A stretch of 35,587 nucleotides of DNA from an uncultured Alistipes sp. (GCA_944320985.1 CALUJN010000069.1:1-35587), one strand, 5' to 3'. Counted from the stretch's first letter, positions 15,809-24,396 are shown. Notes: generated from the letters alone by a model not told the origin. Numbers and translations: made by a program.

Positions 15809-16479
15809 CAACATTTTTGCAGGCCGCCGAAGCGGTGGTCGTAAGTGAGGAGACCCGGATGGGTTTGTGGACGCTCTTTACCAAGGGCGGCTGGTTGATG
15901 TGGCCTCTGCTGGCGCTGGGGGGAGTCACGATTTTCATCTTCGTGGAGCGCTTCCTGGCCATCCGCAAGGCCTCGGTGCTGGACATGAACTTCATGAACC
16001 GGATCCGGGACTACATCTCGGACGGCAAGATCTCGACGGCCGTCAACCTGTGCAAGAAGACCGACACGCCGATCGCGCGGATGATCGAGAAGGGCATCGA
16101 GCGGATCGGACGCCCGATGAGCGACGTACAGACGGCCATCGAGAATGTGGCGAACCTCGAGGTTTCGAAGCTCGAGAACGGGCTTCCGTTCCTTGCGACG
16201 ATCGCCGGCGGAGCGCCGATGCTGGGTTTCCTCGGTACGGTGCTGGGTATGGTGCAGACCTTCATGGACATGTCGGCGGCGGGCGGCACGGTGGATCTGG
16301 CGCTGTTGGCCAGTGGCATGTACGTGGCGATGGTGACGACCGTGGGCGGTCTGATCGTGGGCATTCCGGCCTACTTCGGCTACAACTACCTGGTGGCGCG
16401 TATCGAGAAGCTGGTTTTCCAGATGGAGGCCAACTCGATCGCCTTCATGGACATCCTGAATCAACCCGTTCAAAAATAG
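15805..16479 (+). CDS. exbB: ExbB/TolQ-family proton channel protein
   Basis: A 224-residue inner-membrane protein of the MotA/TolQ/ExbB family. It has a first membrane segment near 27-47 (LMWPLLALGGVTIFIFVE), a cytoplasmic loop, and two more segments in the conserved C-terminal half (GGAPMLGFLGTVLGM and VAMVTTVGGLIVGIPAYF). With ExbD it forms the proton-motive-force motor that energises TonB. The start codon lies within the tamB stop (ATGA), so the gene is translationally coupled to tamB. The ExbD gene follows after 6 nt. Family assignment is firm; the exact partner (TonB here, by context) is inferred. Confidence 0.93.
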   Translation: MTTFLQAAEAVVVSEETRMGLWTLFTKGGWLMWPLLALGGVTIFIFVERFLAIRKASVLDMNFMNRIRDYISDGKISTAVNLCKKTDTPIARMIEKGIERIGRPMSDVQTAIENVANLEVSKLENGLPFLATIAGGAPMLGFLGTVLGMVQTFMDMSAAGGTVDLALLASGMYVAMVTTVGGLIVGIPAYFGYNYLVARIEKLVFQMEANSIAFMDILNQPVQK

Positions 16480-16485
16480 GCGGCC

Positions 16486-16893
16486 ATGGCAATCAAACAC
16501 GGATCGAAAGTCGATAAATCGTTCTCGGCGTCGTCGATGACCGACCTGATGTTCCTGCTGCTGCTGTTCCTGCTGATCGCGACGACGCTGATCAACCCCA
16601 ACGCACTGAAACTGATGCTTCCGAAGAGCTCGAACCAGCTGAAGGACAAGGCGATGACGACGGTTTCGGTGCAGGATGCGGGGAGCGGCCGCTACCGCTA
16701 CTACGTGGAGTTGGAGGAGGTCGGATCGATCGAGGGTGTGGAGCGGGCGCTGAAGACGCGTCTCGACGGACAGAAGGATGCCACCGTATCGCTGCATTGC
16801 GACAAGTCGGTGGCCGTGGACGAGGTGGTCAAGGTGATGAACATCGCCAAGGACAACAATTACAAGCTGATACTGGCTACAACGCCGCGATAG
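16486..16893 (+). CDS. exbD: ExbD/TolR-family biopolymer transport protein
   Basis: A 135-residue protein with a short cytoplasmic N-terminus, one membrane segment (about 20-42, MTDLMFLLLLFLLIATTLI) carrying the conserved Asp of the ExbD/TolR proton path at its start, and a periplasmic domain. It pairs with ExbB to couple proton flow to TonB. It lies 6 nt after exbB and 10 nt before the TonB gene, so the three form one unit. Confidence 0.92.
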   Translation: MAIKHGSKVDKSFSASSMTDLMFLLLLFLLIATTLINPNALKLMLPKSSNQLKDKAMTTVSVQDAGSGRYRYYVELEEVGSIEGVERALKTRLDGQKDATVSLHCDKSVAVDEVVKVMNIAKDNNYKLILATTPR

Positions 16894-16903
16894 CGTATGT
16901 ATT

Positions 16904-17593
16904 ATGTATTATTATGATCCCGATAACAAGTCCCCGCGCCGGTGGGCGATTGTGGCGGCCGCGGCCTATGGGTTGCTGCTCATAGGGTCGTTCGCCCTGG
17001 TGACGTTCGACTTTACGCCGGCGCTCGAGAAACCGGGCGACACGATTCTGGTCGACTTCACGGAGCCTCCGGTCGTGGAGCCGCCCCGACCTCCGGTGCA
17101 GGTGGCCACGGAGCCGCGTGTACACGACGAGGCGGCCGTTGAGGAACAGGTGGCACAGGCTGCGGGCAAGGACGAAGTGACACAGACTCCGAACCCGAAG
17201 GCGCTCTTCAAGATGAACCGGGGCGGGTCGGACGAACCCGACAATGCGGGGAATCCGCGGGCTCCGGAGGGTGAGGACAAGGCCTCGGGAACGGGCCCGG
17301 GGCTGAATCCCGACGGACTGGACCAGCTGGACAAGGGGCTGCAGGGACGCGGCCTTGTGGGTGATCTTCCGCGTCCGGCCTATCCGGACGGGAAGAGCGG
17401 CAAGGTGGTGATCCGGGTGACGGTGGATGCCGACGGTCGGGTCACGGGGGCCTCCTACGAGCCGAAGGGCTCGACGACGGATGCTTCGGAACTGATCGCT
17501 GCGGCGCGTGCTGCGGCGCTCAAGGCCCGTTTCACGGAGAGCCGGGCCACGGTGCAGGGCGGCACGATCACCTATGTATTCAAACTCAATTGA
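16904..17593 (+). CDS. tonB: TonB-family energy transducer
   Basis: This 229-residue protein has a cytoplasmic start, one membrane anchor (about 13-36), a proline- and acid-rich periplasmic linker (EPPVVEPPRPPVQV) and a C-terminal TonB-like domain (LPRPAYPDGKSGKVVIRVTV, then ADGRVTGASYEP). TonB passes energy from ExbBD to outer-membrane receptors. ATG at 16904 is chosen, since an ATG at 16897 is out of frame and soon stops. Its direct linkage to exbBD and tamB suggests a dedicated set, although Bacteroidetes carry many TonB paralogues. Confidence 0.88.
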   Translation: MYYYDPDNKSPRRWAIVAAAAYGLLLIGSFALVTFDFTPALEKPGDTILVDFTEPPVVEPPRPPVQVATEPRVHDEAAVEEQVAQAAGKDEVTQTPNPKALFKMNRGGSDEPDNAGNPRAPEGEDKASGTGPGLNPDGLDQLDKGLQGRGLVGDLPRPAYPDGKSGKVVIRVTVDADGRVTGASYEPKGSTTDASELIAAARAAALKARFTESRATVQGGTITYVFKLN

Positions 17594-17606
17594 CGCTGAA
17601 GAACCG

Positions 17607-18074
17607 ATGAAAAGGATTTTGATGATGCTGTTCGGGGTCGGGCTTGTTCTGGGCGCGGCCCGGGGACGCTGTGCGACGCCGGATCAGGAGAGTGCGGAGG
17701 GCTCGGGAGCGCACCTTCGTCTGGAGGAGACGTCGTGGAATTTCGGTGACGTCCCGCGCCGTGGCGGCGACCTGGTTCATGAATTCCGCTTCGTGAACGA
17801 CGGAACGAAGCCGTTGGTGCTGGTCCGGGTCATCACGTCGTGTTCGTGCATCAAGGCGTCGTATTCGAAGCGTCCGGTGGCCCCGGCCGATTCGGGCGTG
17901 ATCCGCATCGTTTACGAACCGCACAAGAGCGAACCGGGCTCCTTCAACAAGGTGATCCAGATCTACTCGAACTCGATCGACGGGCGCGATATCCTGACCG
18001 TTCAGGGCAACTCTTTCGATGAGGAGGATATGCCGCGGAGCCGGGAGGAGCGTCCGAAATCGAAAAACAAATAA
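17607..18074 (+). CDS. DUF1573 domain protein, exported
   Basis: A 155-residue protein with an N-terminal signal sequence (MKRILMMLFGVGLVLGAARG) followed by one DUF1573 immunoglobulin-like domain (WNFGDVPRRGGDLVHEFRF ... SCSCIKASYSKRPVAP). The SCSC pair before the proline-rich loop is typical of the family. It is common in Bacteroidetes; its biochemical role is not established. ATG at 17607 is chosen because it begins the signal sequence, while a longer in-frame opening upstream overlaps tonB. It is 13 nt after tonB, so probably in the same operon. The C-terminus is highly charged. Confidence 0.85.
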   Translation: MKRILMMLFGVGLVLGAARGRCATPDQESAEGSGAHLRLEETSWNFGDVPRRGGDLVHEFRFVNDGTKPLVLVRVITSCSCIKASYSKRPVAPADSGVIRIVYEPHKSEPGSFNKVIQIYSNSIDGRDILTVQGNSFDEEDMPRSREERPKSKNK

Positions 18075-18085
18075 ATTCTATCTAT

Positions 18086-19399
18086 ATGGCACTACTCTTT
18101 TCAAATGCCACGATTCTGCCGATGACGGCCGACGAGGCCCGTCCCCGCACCTTTACGGGCTGGGTCGGGGTCGACGGGCGGCGGGTGACGCTGGTTTCGG
18201 ACTCGGAGCAGGCTGCGGCGGCCTTTCGTCGGAGCCATGCGACGCTTCGCGAGATCGACTGCCGCGGGAAACTCGTCATGCCGGGTCTGATCAACACCCA
18301 TTGCCATGCGGGCATGACCCTGCAGCGGAGCTATGCCGACGACATCACGCTCATGTCGTGGCTCAACGACTATATCTGGCCCTTCGAGTCGCGGCAGACG
18401 CCGGACGAGGTGGCCCTGGGCATGACGCTGGGCATTGTGGAGATGCTTTTGGGCGGAGTGACGTCGTTCGTGGACATGTACTATGATGAGGATCGTTGTG
18501 TGGAGGTTGCCGAGCGGTTGGGTATCCGTGCGGTGCTGGGCTGTAACTACTTCGATTCGAACATCGAAGAGGTGTTCCCGCAGGTGGAGCGTGCCGTTTC
18601 GCGGGCTGCGGCGGGGAGCGGGCGTGTGCGGATCGCCGTGGCGCCCCATTCACCCTATACGGTCTCTCCCGAAAACCTCGTGCGGGGCCGGGAGCTGGCC
18701 GAACGTCTGAACCTGGGGCTGATGACCCACATCGCCGAGACGCGTGACGAGCTGCGCATCGTGCGGGAGCGCTACGGCCGTACGCCGGTCGAACACCTCG
18801 ATGCCCTGGGACTGCTCGGAGCGCGTACGATCGGGGCACACTGTGTCCACGTGACGGATTCCGACATCGAGACGCTTGCGGCCCGCGGCGTGACCGTTTC
18901 GCACAATCCGCAGAGCAACATGAAGATCTCGAGCGGTGTGGCTCCCGTCGAGAAACTGCGTCGGGCCGGAGCTCTGGTGACGGTCGCCACGGACGGCACC
19001 TGTTCGAACAACGACCTGGACATGTGGGAGGAGTTGCGTACGGCGAGCTTCCTGCAGAAGTCCGCAACGGGGGATCCGACGGTGCTTCCGGCCTGGGAGG
19101 TGCTGCGCATGGCCACGGCCAACGGAGCCCGGGCCATGGGGTATGCCGACGGGGAGCTGGGCGTGTTGCGGGAAGGCGCTTTGGCCGACCTGATTGTCGT
19201 GGATCTTCAGAAGCCCCACCTCCAGCCGATCCACGATGTGGTTTCGAATCTGGTCTACTGCGGCAAGGCTGCAGACGTCGAGACGGTAGTAGTCGACGGG
19301 CGGATTGTTGTCGAAGAACGCCGGATCGAAGGGGTCGATCTTGCGGAGCTTTACGGACGGGTTGCCGCGGCGGTGCGCCGGATAACGTCGGTGCGCTGA
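18086..19399 (+). CDS. Amidohydrolase, 5-methylthioadenosine/S-adenosylhomocysteine deaminase-like
   Basis: A 437-residue metal-dependent amidohydrolase. The metal-binding motif THCHAGM is at 71-77 (His72, His74). Further ligands are visible in MTHIAET, GAHCVHVT and the late ATDGTCSNNDLD. These match the TrzN/ATZ/MtaD group, which deaminates MTA, SAH or related adenosine derivatives to the inosine forms in the cytoplasm. Length is typical. It lies 11 nt after the DUF1573 gene and is the last gene of the tamB run. No purine or methionine-salvage neighbour confirms the substrate, so other purine or guanine-like substrates remain possible. Confidence 0.85.
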   Translation: MALLFSNATILPMTADEARPRTFTGWVGVDGRRVTLVSDSEQAAAAFRRSHATLREIDCRGKLVMPGLINTHCHAGMTLQRSYADDITLMSWLNDYIWPFESRQTPDEVALGMTLGIVEMLLGGVTSFVDMYYDEDRCVEVAERLGIRAVLGCNYFDSNIEEVFPQVERAVSRAAAGSGRVRIAVAPHSPYTVSPENLVRGRELAERLNLGLMTHIAETRDELRIVRERYGRTPVEHLDALGLLGARTIGAHCVHVTDSDIETLAARGVTVSHNPQSNMKISSGVAPVEKLRRAGALVTVATDGTCSNNDLDMWEELRTASFLQKSATGDPTVLPAWEVLRMATANGARAMGYADGELGVLREGALADLIVVDLQKPHLQPIHDVVSNLVYCGKAADVETVVVDGRIVVEERRIEGVDLAELYGRVAAAVRRITSVR

Positions 19400-19600
19400 T
19401 TGGCTCTACTCGTCGGTCTCCCGTTGCTCGGCCCGGCTCGTTGCGGCTCCGTTCCGCCCGTTGGCCTTCCGCTGCTCGGCCCGGCTCGTTGTGGCTCCGT
19501 TCCGCCCGTTGGCCTCCTGTTGCTCGGTACGGCTCCGTTCCGCCCGTTGGCCTTCCGTTGCTCGGTACGGCTCGTCGCGGCTCCGTTCCGCTGCCCCTCC
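19400..19600. repeat. About 48-nt tandem repeat downstream of the amidohydrolase
   Basis: GGCTCCGTTCCGCCCGTTGG occurs at 19445, 19493 and 19531, and a shortened copy at 19579, with spacings of 48, 38 and 48 nt. A diverged copy precedes them. Copies are contiguous without spacers. The stretch starts at the stop codon of the amidohydrolase gene and ends before tpx. It has no coding frame I can support and is rich in C and T on the plus strand. Confidence 0.85.
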
Positions 19601-19663
19601 CCCGAAGACCCTGGCGGGGCTGGCACCGGATTTGCGGGTCGGAGGTTACAAATTCTACGAATC

Positions 19664-20176
19664 ATGGAATATCAGGTGACATTTGGCGGCAAGCCCGTGA
19701 CGCTTGTCGGCCGGCATTGTGAAGTGGGGGAGAAGGCCCCGTCGTTTACGCTTGTGGACAGCGCCCTGCAAACGGTTTCTTCGGAACGTTTTCACGGCAA
19801 GGTGCGCATATATAGCATTTTCCCGTCTGTCGACACGCCGGTCTGCTCGTTGCAGAACATCCGCTTCAACCGTGAAGCCGTCCAATTGGGCGATGAGGTG
19901 GTCGTGTTGTCGATCTCGGTGGATTTGCCCTTTGCGCAGAAACGTTTCTGTGCGGCCGAAGGGATCGACCGGGTGCACGTCCTCTCGGACTACCGCGATC
20001 TGGACTTCGGACTGAAATATGGATTTGTGATGGATGGACTTCGGCTGTTGGCGCGGGGTGTGGTGGTCGTTGACCGTGACGATACGGTCCGCTACGTGGA
20101 GTATGTCTCCGAGGTGTCGCACGAACCGAACTACGTTGAGGCTTTGGCTGCCGTGCGCGATCTGGTAAGGCGATAG
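19664..20176 (+). CDS. tpx: Thiol peroxidase (atypical 2-Cys peroxiredoxin)
   Basis: A 170-residue Tpx-type peroxiredoxin that reduces hydroperoxides using thioredoxin as donor. The peroxidatic Cys61 is in FPSVDTPVCSLQ and the resolving Cys96 in KRFCAAEG, essentially the positions of E. coli Tpx (61 and 95). ATG at 19664 gives the family's normal N-terminus (the start MEYQVTFGG, then VTLVG). The longer open frame upstream runs through the tandem repeat and is rejected. An additional cysteine at 19 is not part of the known mechanism. No promoter box was recognised in the 60 nt upstream. Confidence 0.93.
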   Translation: MEYQVTFGGKPVTLVGRHCEVGEKAPSFTLVDSALQTVSSERFHGKVRIYSIFPSVDTPVCSLQNIRFNREAVQLGDEVVVLSISVDLPFAQKRFCAAEGIDRVHVLSDYRDLDFGLKYGFVMDGLRLLARGVVVVDRDDTVRYVEYVSEVSHEPNYVEALAAVRDLVRR

Positions 20177-20390
20177 CCCGAAAGCCTTTCTTTCGGACCT
20201 TTGCTCTCGGCTTCCGCTTTGGGTGCTCGGTCCTTTGCTTTCGGTTGTATCTCTTCCGCTCTTGACGCTTGGCTTTCGACCTCTGCTTTTGGCATTCGAC
20301 CCTTCACTTTCGGTTCTCGGACCTTCGCTTTGGGTCCCGACCTTCGCTTGCGGCTCTCTGCTTTCTCCCCTCCCGAGGTGTGTATCTTTT
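20177..20390. repeat. Degenerate about 21-nt pyrimidine-rich repeat downstream of tpx
   Basis: A loose unit close to CTTTCGGTTCTCGGACCTTCG recurs, with variants such as CTTTGGGTGCTCGGTCCTTTG and CTTTTGGCATTCGACCCTTCA. The plus strand is strongly C/T-rich and poor in A. It begins right at the tpx stop. Open frames across it on the minus strand are lysine/proline repeats created by the sequence bias. Confidence 0.65.
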
Positions 20391-20466
20391 TTGGACACAC
20401 TTCCCGATCGCTGTTACTCTCCCTCTCGCGGGACGTTCCTCTTCCCGAGGCCCCTCTCCGTATGAC

Positions 20467-20499
20467 AAAAAGCGGCGGCCCTGTATGGACCGCCGCTTT
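20467..20499 (-). terminator. Terminator of the branching enzyme gene
   Basis: AAAGCGGCGG (20469-20478) pairs with CCGCCGCTTT (20490-20499). A run of T follows on the minus strand. It lies 14 nt after the branching-enzyme stop codon and could also stop transcription arriving from tpx. Confidence 0.85.
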
Positions 20500-20513
20500 C
20501 TTCATGTCACCCT

Positions 20514-22559
20514 TTACCGTTTGCGGAGATAGACCGTTGCGGTGCGGGAGGTGTTGTAGATGCGGATGCGGGGGTATTTGTTCCCCTGCTCGTCCTCGAC
20601 GTTGAACGAGAAGTGCTCGGAATCCATCGCCTGCCGCTCCTGTCCTCCGAAGCGCTTTTCGTCGGTCGAGAGGATCGGTACGTACTTGCCCGGCCCCTGT
20701 ACGGGAAGCTCGTAATCGGGAATCGACGCCGAGGGGTGCCAGTTGAAGACGAACAGCAGCCTTCCGTGCGAGAAGACCATCGTTTTGTTCTGCTCGTCCA
20801 TCAGGAGGTTCCAGGCATATCCGTCGGCGAGGACCTTGTACTTTTTGACCAGCCGGATCATCGCACGGTCGAAATCTCCGAGCCAGACGTACCGCAGCAA
20901 CCCGTTTCGGGCGAGCGACCACTGCCTCCGGGCGTGGGCATAGCTCCATCCGTTCCCTTCGCGCGGGAAATCGATCCATTCGGGGTGTCCGAACTCGTTT
21001 CCCATGAAGTTGAGGTAGGCCTGTCCGCCGGTGGAGATGGTCATCAGACGGATCATCTTGTGCAGGGCCATGCCGCGGTCGATGACGAGGTTCTCCGAGG
21101 CCCGGTCCATGTGAAAATACATCTCCTTGTCCATCAGGCGGAATGCGATGGTCTTGTCGCCTACGAGGGCCTGGTCGTGCGATTCGGCATAAGCCACGGT
21201 CTTGACGGCGGGCAGGCGGTTTGTCATCACCGACCACATCTCCCAGATGTTCCACTCCTCGTCGGGTACGTCCTTGAGGAGCTTGATCCAGAAGTCGGGG
21301 ATGGCCATGCCGAGCCGATAGTCGAATCCGATTCCACCGTCGTCTATGGGGATGCACATGCCGGGCATTCCGCTGACATCCTCGGCGATGGTTACGGCCG
21401 ATGGCCGGAAATCGTGGATGAGGCGGTTTGCGAGCGAGAGGTAGACGATGGCATCCTCATTGACCCCATCGTCGAAGAAACGGTCGCGGGAGTCGAACGA
21501 GACATATCCGTGGTGGTGATAGATCATCGAGGTCACGCCGTCGAAGCGGAAACCGTCGAAATGGAACTCGTCGAGCCAGTATTTGACGTTTGAGAGCAGG
21601 AAATGCTGCACCTCCTCCTTTCCGTAGTCGAAGAGCTTCGAGTCCCAGTAGGGCTGGTTCCCCGCCTCGCCGGGCCGGGAGTAGAGGTGGTCCGTACCGT
21701 CGAGTTCGTTGATTCCCTCGTTGAGGTTCTTGACGTAGTGGGCGTGCACGAGGTCCATGATGACGGCCAGTCCGAGCTCGTGGGCGCGGCGTATGAGCTC
21801 CTTCAACTCTTCGGGCGTTCCGCAGCGGGATGTGGGTGCGAAGAAGCTCGAGACGTGGTACCCGAACGACCCGTAATAGGGGTGTTCGGCGATGGCCATG
21901 AGCTGCACGGCGTTGTATCCGTCGCGCTTGATGATCGGGAGGATCTTCTCGGTGAATTCGCGATAGGTCCCGACCCCCTCCCTCTCCTGGGCCATGCCGA
22001 CGTGCGCCTCATAGATCAGCAGACTGCCCACCTTCGAGGCGTCGAATGCGTCGCCCCGCCAGTCGAAGGGCTCGGCGGGTTGCCAGAACTGTGCGGTGTA
22101 GTTTTTCGTCGTATCGTCCTGGACCACACGGCGGGCATAGGCCGGGATTCGGTCGAGCCAGCCGTTGTCGCCATGAACGTGAATCTTGTAGAGCGACCCG
22201 TGGGTGAGGCGGTCCCGGTACATGGCCGCGGGGAAGAAGGCGCTCCAGACTCCGGCCTCGTCCTTGTGCATGCGGATCTCGGTTCGCTGCCAGTTGTTGA
22301 AATCCCCGAAGACATAAACATCCTGAGCTCCGGGGAGCCATTCGCGCAGCCACCAGCCGTCGAGCGTGTCGTCCCATTGCCAACCGAAATAGCGGTATCC
22401 GTTTGCGTAGTCGACGATCGAGCCGGCGGCTTTTCGGATCTTCTCCATCTTGGCCTCGTATCGATCGTGGCGTTGGTTCATCCGCTCTTCGACGGGCTGC
22501 AGCCACTCGTCGTTTTCGACGATCGGGAGTCGATGCTTTATTTTTTCAGTTTTTTCCAT
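20514..22559 (-). CDS. glgB: 1,4-alpha-glucan branching enzyme, eukaryote-like (GH13)
   Basis: A 681-residue branching enzyme that cuts an alpha-1,4 glucan and re-attaches the piece through an alpha-1,6 bond. An N-terminal CBM48-type domain (REWLPGAQDVYVFGDFNNW, 72-90) precedes a GH13 barrel. Catalytic residues are visible: Asp340 nucleophile (DGFRFDGVTS), Glu393 acid/base (IAEDVSGMPG) and Asp462 (YAESHDQALVGDK). A C-terminal all-beta domain follows. The layout resembles the eukaryotic GBE1 subgroup (GH13_8) more than E. coli GlgB. ATG at 22559 is chosen, since a longer frame runs into the divergent promoter. No glycogen synthase gene is adjacent. It is divergent from a peptide transporter. 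Confidence 0.93.
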   Translation of the reverse strand: MEKTEKIKHRLPIVENDEWLQPVEERMNQRHDRYEAKMEKIRKAAGSIVDYANGYRYFGWQWDDTLDGWWLREWLPGAQDVYVFGDFNNWQRTEIRMHKDEAGVWSAFFPAAMYRDRLTHGSLYKIHVHGDNGWLDRIPAYARRVVQDDTTKNYTAQFWQPAEPFDWRGDAFDASKVGSLLIYEAHVGMAQEREGVGTYREFTEKILPIIKRDGYNAVQLMAIAEHPYYGSFGYHVSSFFAPTSRCGTPEELKELIRRAHELGLAVIMDLVHAHYVKNLNEGINELDGTDHLYSRPGEAGNQPYWDSKLFDYGKEEVQHFLLSNVKYWLDEFHFDGFRFDGVTSMIYHHHGYVSFDSRDRFFDDGVNEDAIVYLSLANRLIHDFRPSAVTIAEDVSGMPGMCIPIDDGGIGFDYRLGMAIPDFWIKLLKDVPDEEWNIWEMWSVMTNRLPAVKTVAYAESHDQALVGDKTIAFRLMDKEMYFHMDRASENLVIDRGMALHKMIRLMTISTGGQAYLNFMGNEFGHPEWIDFPREGNGWSYAHARRQWSLARNGLLRYVWLGDFDRAMIRLVKKYKVLADGYAWNLLMDEQNKTMVFSHGRLLFVFNWHPSASIPDYELPVQGPGKYVPILSTDEKRFGGQERQAMDSEHFSFNVEDEQGNKYPRIRIYNTSRTATVYLRKR

Positions 22560-22577
22560 GACGGGGATCGTTTTATA

Positions 22578-22585
22578 CAAATGTA
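22578..22585 (-). promoter_or_regulatory. -7 box of glgB
   Basis: The minus strand reads TACATTTG, matching TAnnTTTG. Transcription would start near 22571 with a leader of about 12 nt. It stands back-to-back with the POT promoter box 14 nt away. Confidence 0.5.
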
Positions 22586-22598
22586 ATAAAAATTTTTT

Positions 22599-22606
22599 TA
22601 TCTTTG
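22599..22606 (+). promoter_or_regulatory. -7 box of the POT transporter gene
   Basis: TATCTTTG matches TAnnTTTG. Transcription would start near 22613, leaving an A- and C-rich leader of about 39 nt before ATG 22652. No exact -33 TTTG was found. Confidence 0.55.
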
Positions 22607-22651
22607 TCGACGAAGAAAAACAAACCATTTCAAAAACCAAAACACAACACA

Positions 22652-24340
22652 ATGTTTAAAGGACAACCCAAAGGTTTGTATGCCCTGTCGTTGGCCAATA
22701 CGGGCGAGCGCTTCGGCTACTATACCATGCTTGCGATCTTCACCTTGTTTCTGCAGGCAAAATTCGGTTATACGGAGGCCGTAACGACTCAGATTTACGG
22801 CATATTCCTTGCCGCGGTCTATTTCATGCCCTTCTTCGGGGGAATTCTTGCCGACCGGTTCGGATTCGGGAAGATGGTCACGCTGGGCATCTTCGTGATG
22901 TTTGCGGGGTACGCGCTGCTCTCGATCCCTACGGGAACGGGTTTCACCGGGCAGGCGATGATGTTCGGGGCTTTGGCGCTGATCGCCTGCGGTACGGGCC
23001 TTTTCAAGGGCAATCTGCAGGTGCTGGTCGGCAACCTCTATGACGATCCGGCCTACCAGTCGAAGCGCGACAATGCCTTCTCGATCTTCTATATGGCGAT
23101 CAACATCGGCGCGATGTTCGCTCCGGGTATGGCCAAATGGATCACGAACCACTTCCTGGCCCAGGACGGTCTGGTCTATAACGGCCAGATTCCGGCCCTT
23201 GCGCACCAGTACCTCGAACTGGGTGACAAGATGCCTGCCGAGCCGCTGGCCAAACTTCAGGAGCTGGCCGCCTCGATGGGAACGTCGATCAGCGACCTGG
23301 GTGAGTTCTCGCAGCATTATATCGACAAGCTCTCGACGGCCTACAACATGGGCTTCGGAGTGGCCTGCATCTCGCTGGTGATCTCCTATCTGATCTACGT
23401 GGGCTTCCGTCGCACCTTCAAGCATGCCGACGTGACGGCCAAGCAGCAGGCTGCAGCCGCTACCTCCGCCGGGGTGAAACCCGTTGAACTGACTCCGGCC
23501 CAGACCAAGTCGCGCATTACGGCGCTGATGCTCGTCTTCGCGGTGGTGATCTTCTTCTGGATGGCCTTCCACCAGAACGGTTCGACGATGACCTTCTTTG
23601 CCCGCGACTATACGACTTCGGAGGCAACGGGCATTACGCGTATGGGCTTCGATATCTTCAATCTGGTGCTGGTTCTTGTGGGTGTCTACGGTATTGTGGG
23701 CTTCTTCCAGTCGGAGAAGAGCCGGGGCAAGTGGATCAGTGCCGCAGCCTTTGTCGTAGCCGTCGCTGTTTTGATCTACCGCTATACGCTGACTCCTGAT
23801 CCGGTTCATATCCTGCCGCAGGAGTTCCAGCAGTTCAACCCCTTCTACGTGGTTGCCCTGACCCCGATTTCCGTAGCGATCTTCTCGGCGCTGGCCCGCA
23901 AGGGCAAGGAGCCGTCGGCTCCGCGCAAGATCGGTCTGGGAATGATCATTGCGGCTTTCGGCTTCCTGATCCTGACGGTCGGCTCGCTGGGGCTGATGTC
24001 GCCCGTGGAGGTAAAGGCCGCCGGAGCGAGCGATACGTTTGTTTCGCAGAACTGGCTGATCTCGACCTACCTGGTGCTGACCTTCGCCGAGCTGCTGCTC
24101 TCGCCGATGGGTATCTCGTTCGTTTCGAAGGTGGCGCCTCCGAAATACAAGGGTATGATGATGGGCTGCTGGTTCGCCGCCACGGCTATCGGCAACTACG
24201 CCACCTCGCTCATCGGCTACCTCTGGGGCAGCGGCATGGCGCTGTGGATGGTATGGAGCGTGCTGATCGTGCTGTGCCTGCTTTCGGCGCTGTTCATCTT
24301 CTCGATCATGCGCAAACTCGAGAATGCCACGGCGGCCTGA
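22652..24340 (+). CDS. Proton-dependent oligopeptide transporter (POT/PTR, MFS)
   Basis: A 562-residue inner-membrane protein of the POT family, which imports di- and tripeptides with protons. It shows the ERFGYYTMLAIF motif in the first segment, the PTR signature in FYMAINIGAMFAPG and the conserved Glu/Ser-Pro stretch TFAELLLSPMGISF in a late segment. In the usual ExxERF motif the first Glu is replaced by Asn (NTGERF); as I recall, Bacteroidetes relatives also lack it, so this looks like a subgroup trait. A large loop around residues 170-230 and a Lys/Ala-rich loop near 265-280 lie between segments. ATG 22652 is preferred over an in-frame TTG at 22604 that lies inside the promoter. A strong terminator follows. 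Confidence 0.92.
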   Translation: MFKGQPKGLYALSLANTGERFGYYTMLAIFTLFLQAKFGYTEAVTTQIYGIFLAAVYFMPFFGGILADRFGFGKMVTLGIFVMFAGYALLSIPTGTGFTGQAMMFGALALIACGTGLFKGNLQVLVGNLYDDPAYQSKRDNAFSIFYMAINIGAMFAPGMAKWITNHFLAQDGLVYNGQIPALAHQYLELGDKMPAEPLAKLQELAASMGTSISDLGEFSQHYIDKLSTAYNMGFGVACISLVISYLIYVGFRRTFKHADVTAKQQAAAATSAGVKPVELTPAQTKSRITALMLVFAVVIFFWMAFHQNGSTMTFFARDYTTSEATGITRMGFDIFNLVLVLVGVYGIVGFFQSEKSRGKWISAAAFVVAVAVLIYRYTLTPDPVHILPQEFQQFNPFYVVALTPISVAIFSALARKGKEPSAPRKIGLGMIIAAFGFLILTVGSLGLMSPVEVKAAGASDTFVSQNWLISTYLVLTFAELLLSPMGISFVSKVAPPKYKGMMMGCWFAATAIGNYATSLIGYLWGSGMALWMVWSVLIVLCLLSALFIFSIMRKLENATAA

Positions 24341-24364
24341 TGCCGGACGTGCCATCCGATACGG

Positions 24365-24396
24365 AGAGCCCGGGCAATCGCCCGGGCTCTTTTTTT
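24365..24396 (+). terminator. Rho-independent terminator of the POT gene
   Basis: AGAGCCCGGGC (24365-24375) and GCCCGGGCTCT (24380-24390) form a perfect 11-bp stem around AATC, followed by a T-run to 24396. It lies 25 nt after the POT stop. Confidence 0.93.

Noticed and set aside
20131-21357. A 408-codon minus-strand frame with lysine/proline repeats
   Set aside because: It overlaps the real glgB frame and then runs through the pyrimidine-rich repeat. Its heptad-like pattern is a translation of the 21-nt repeat, not a protein signature.
22604-22651. A 16-residue N-terminal extension of the POT transporter from a TTG codon
   Set aside because: The TTG lies inside the -7 box, so it would not be in the transcript. 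ATG 22652 gives the expected N-terminus.
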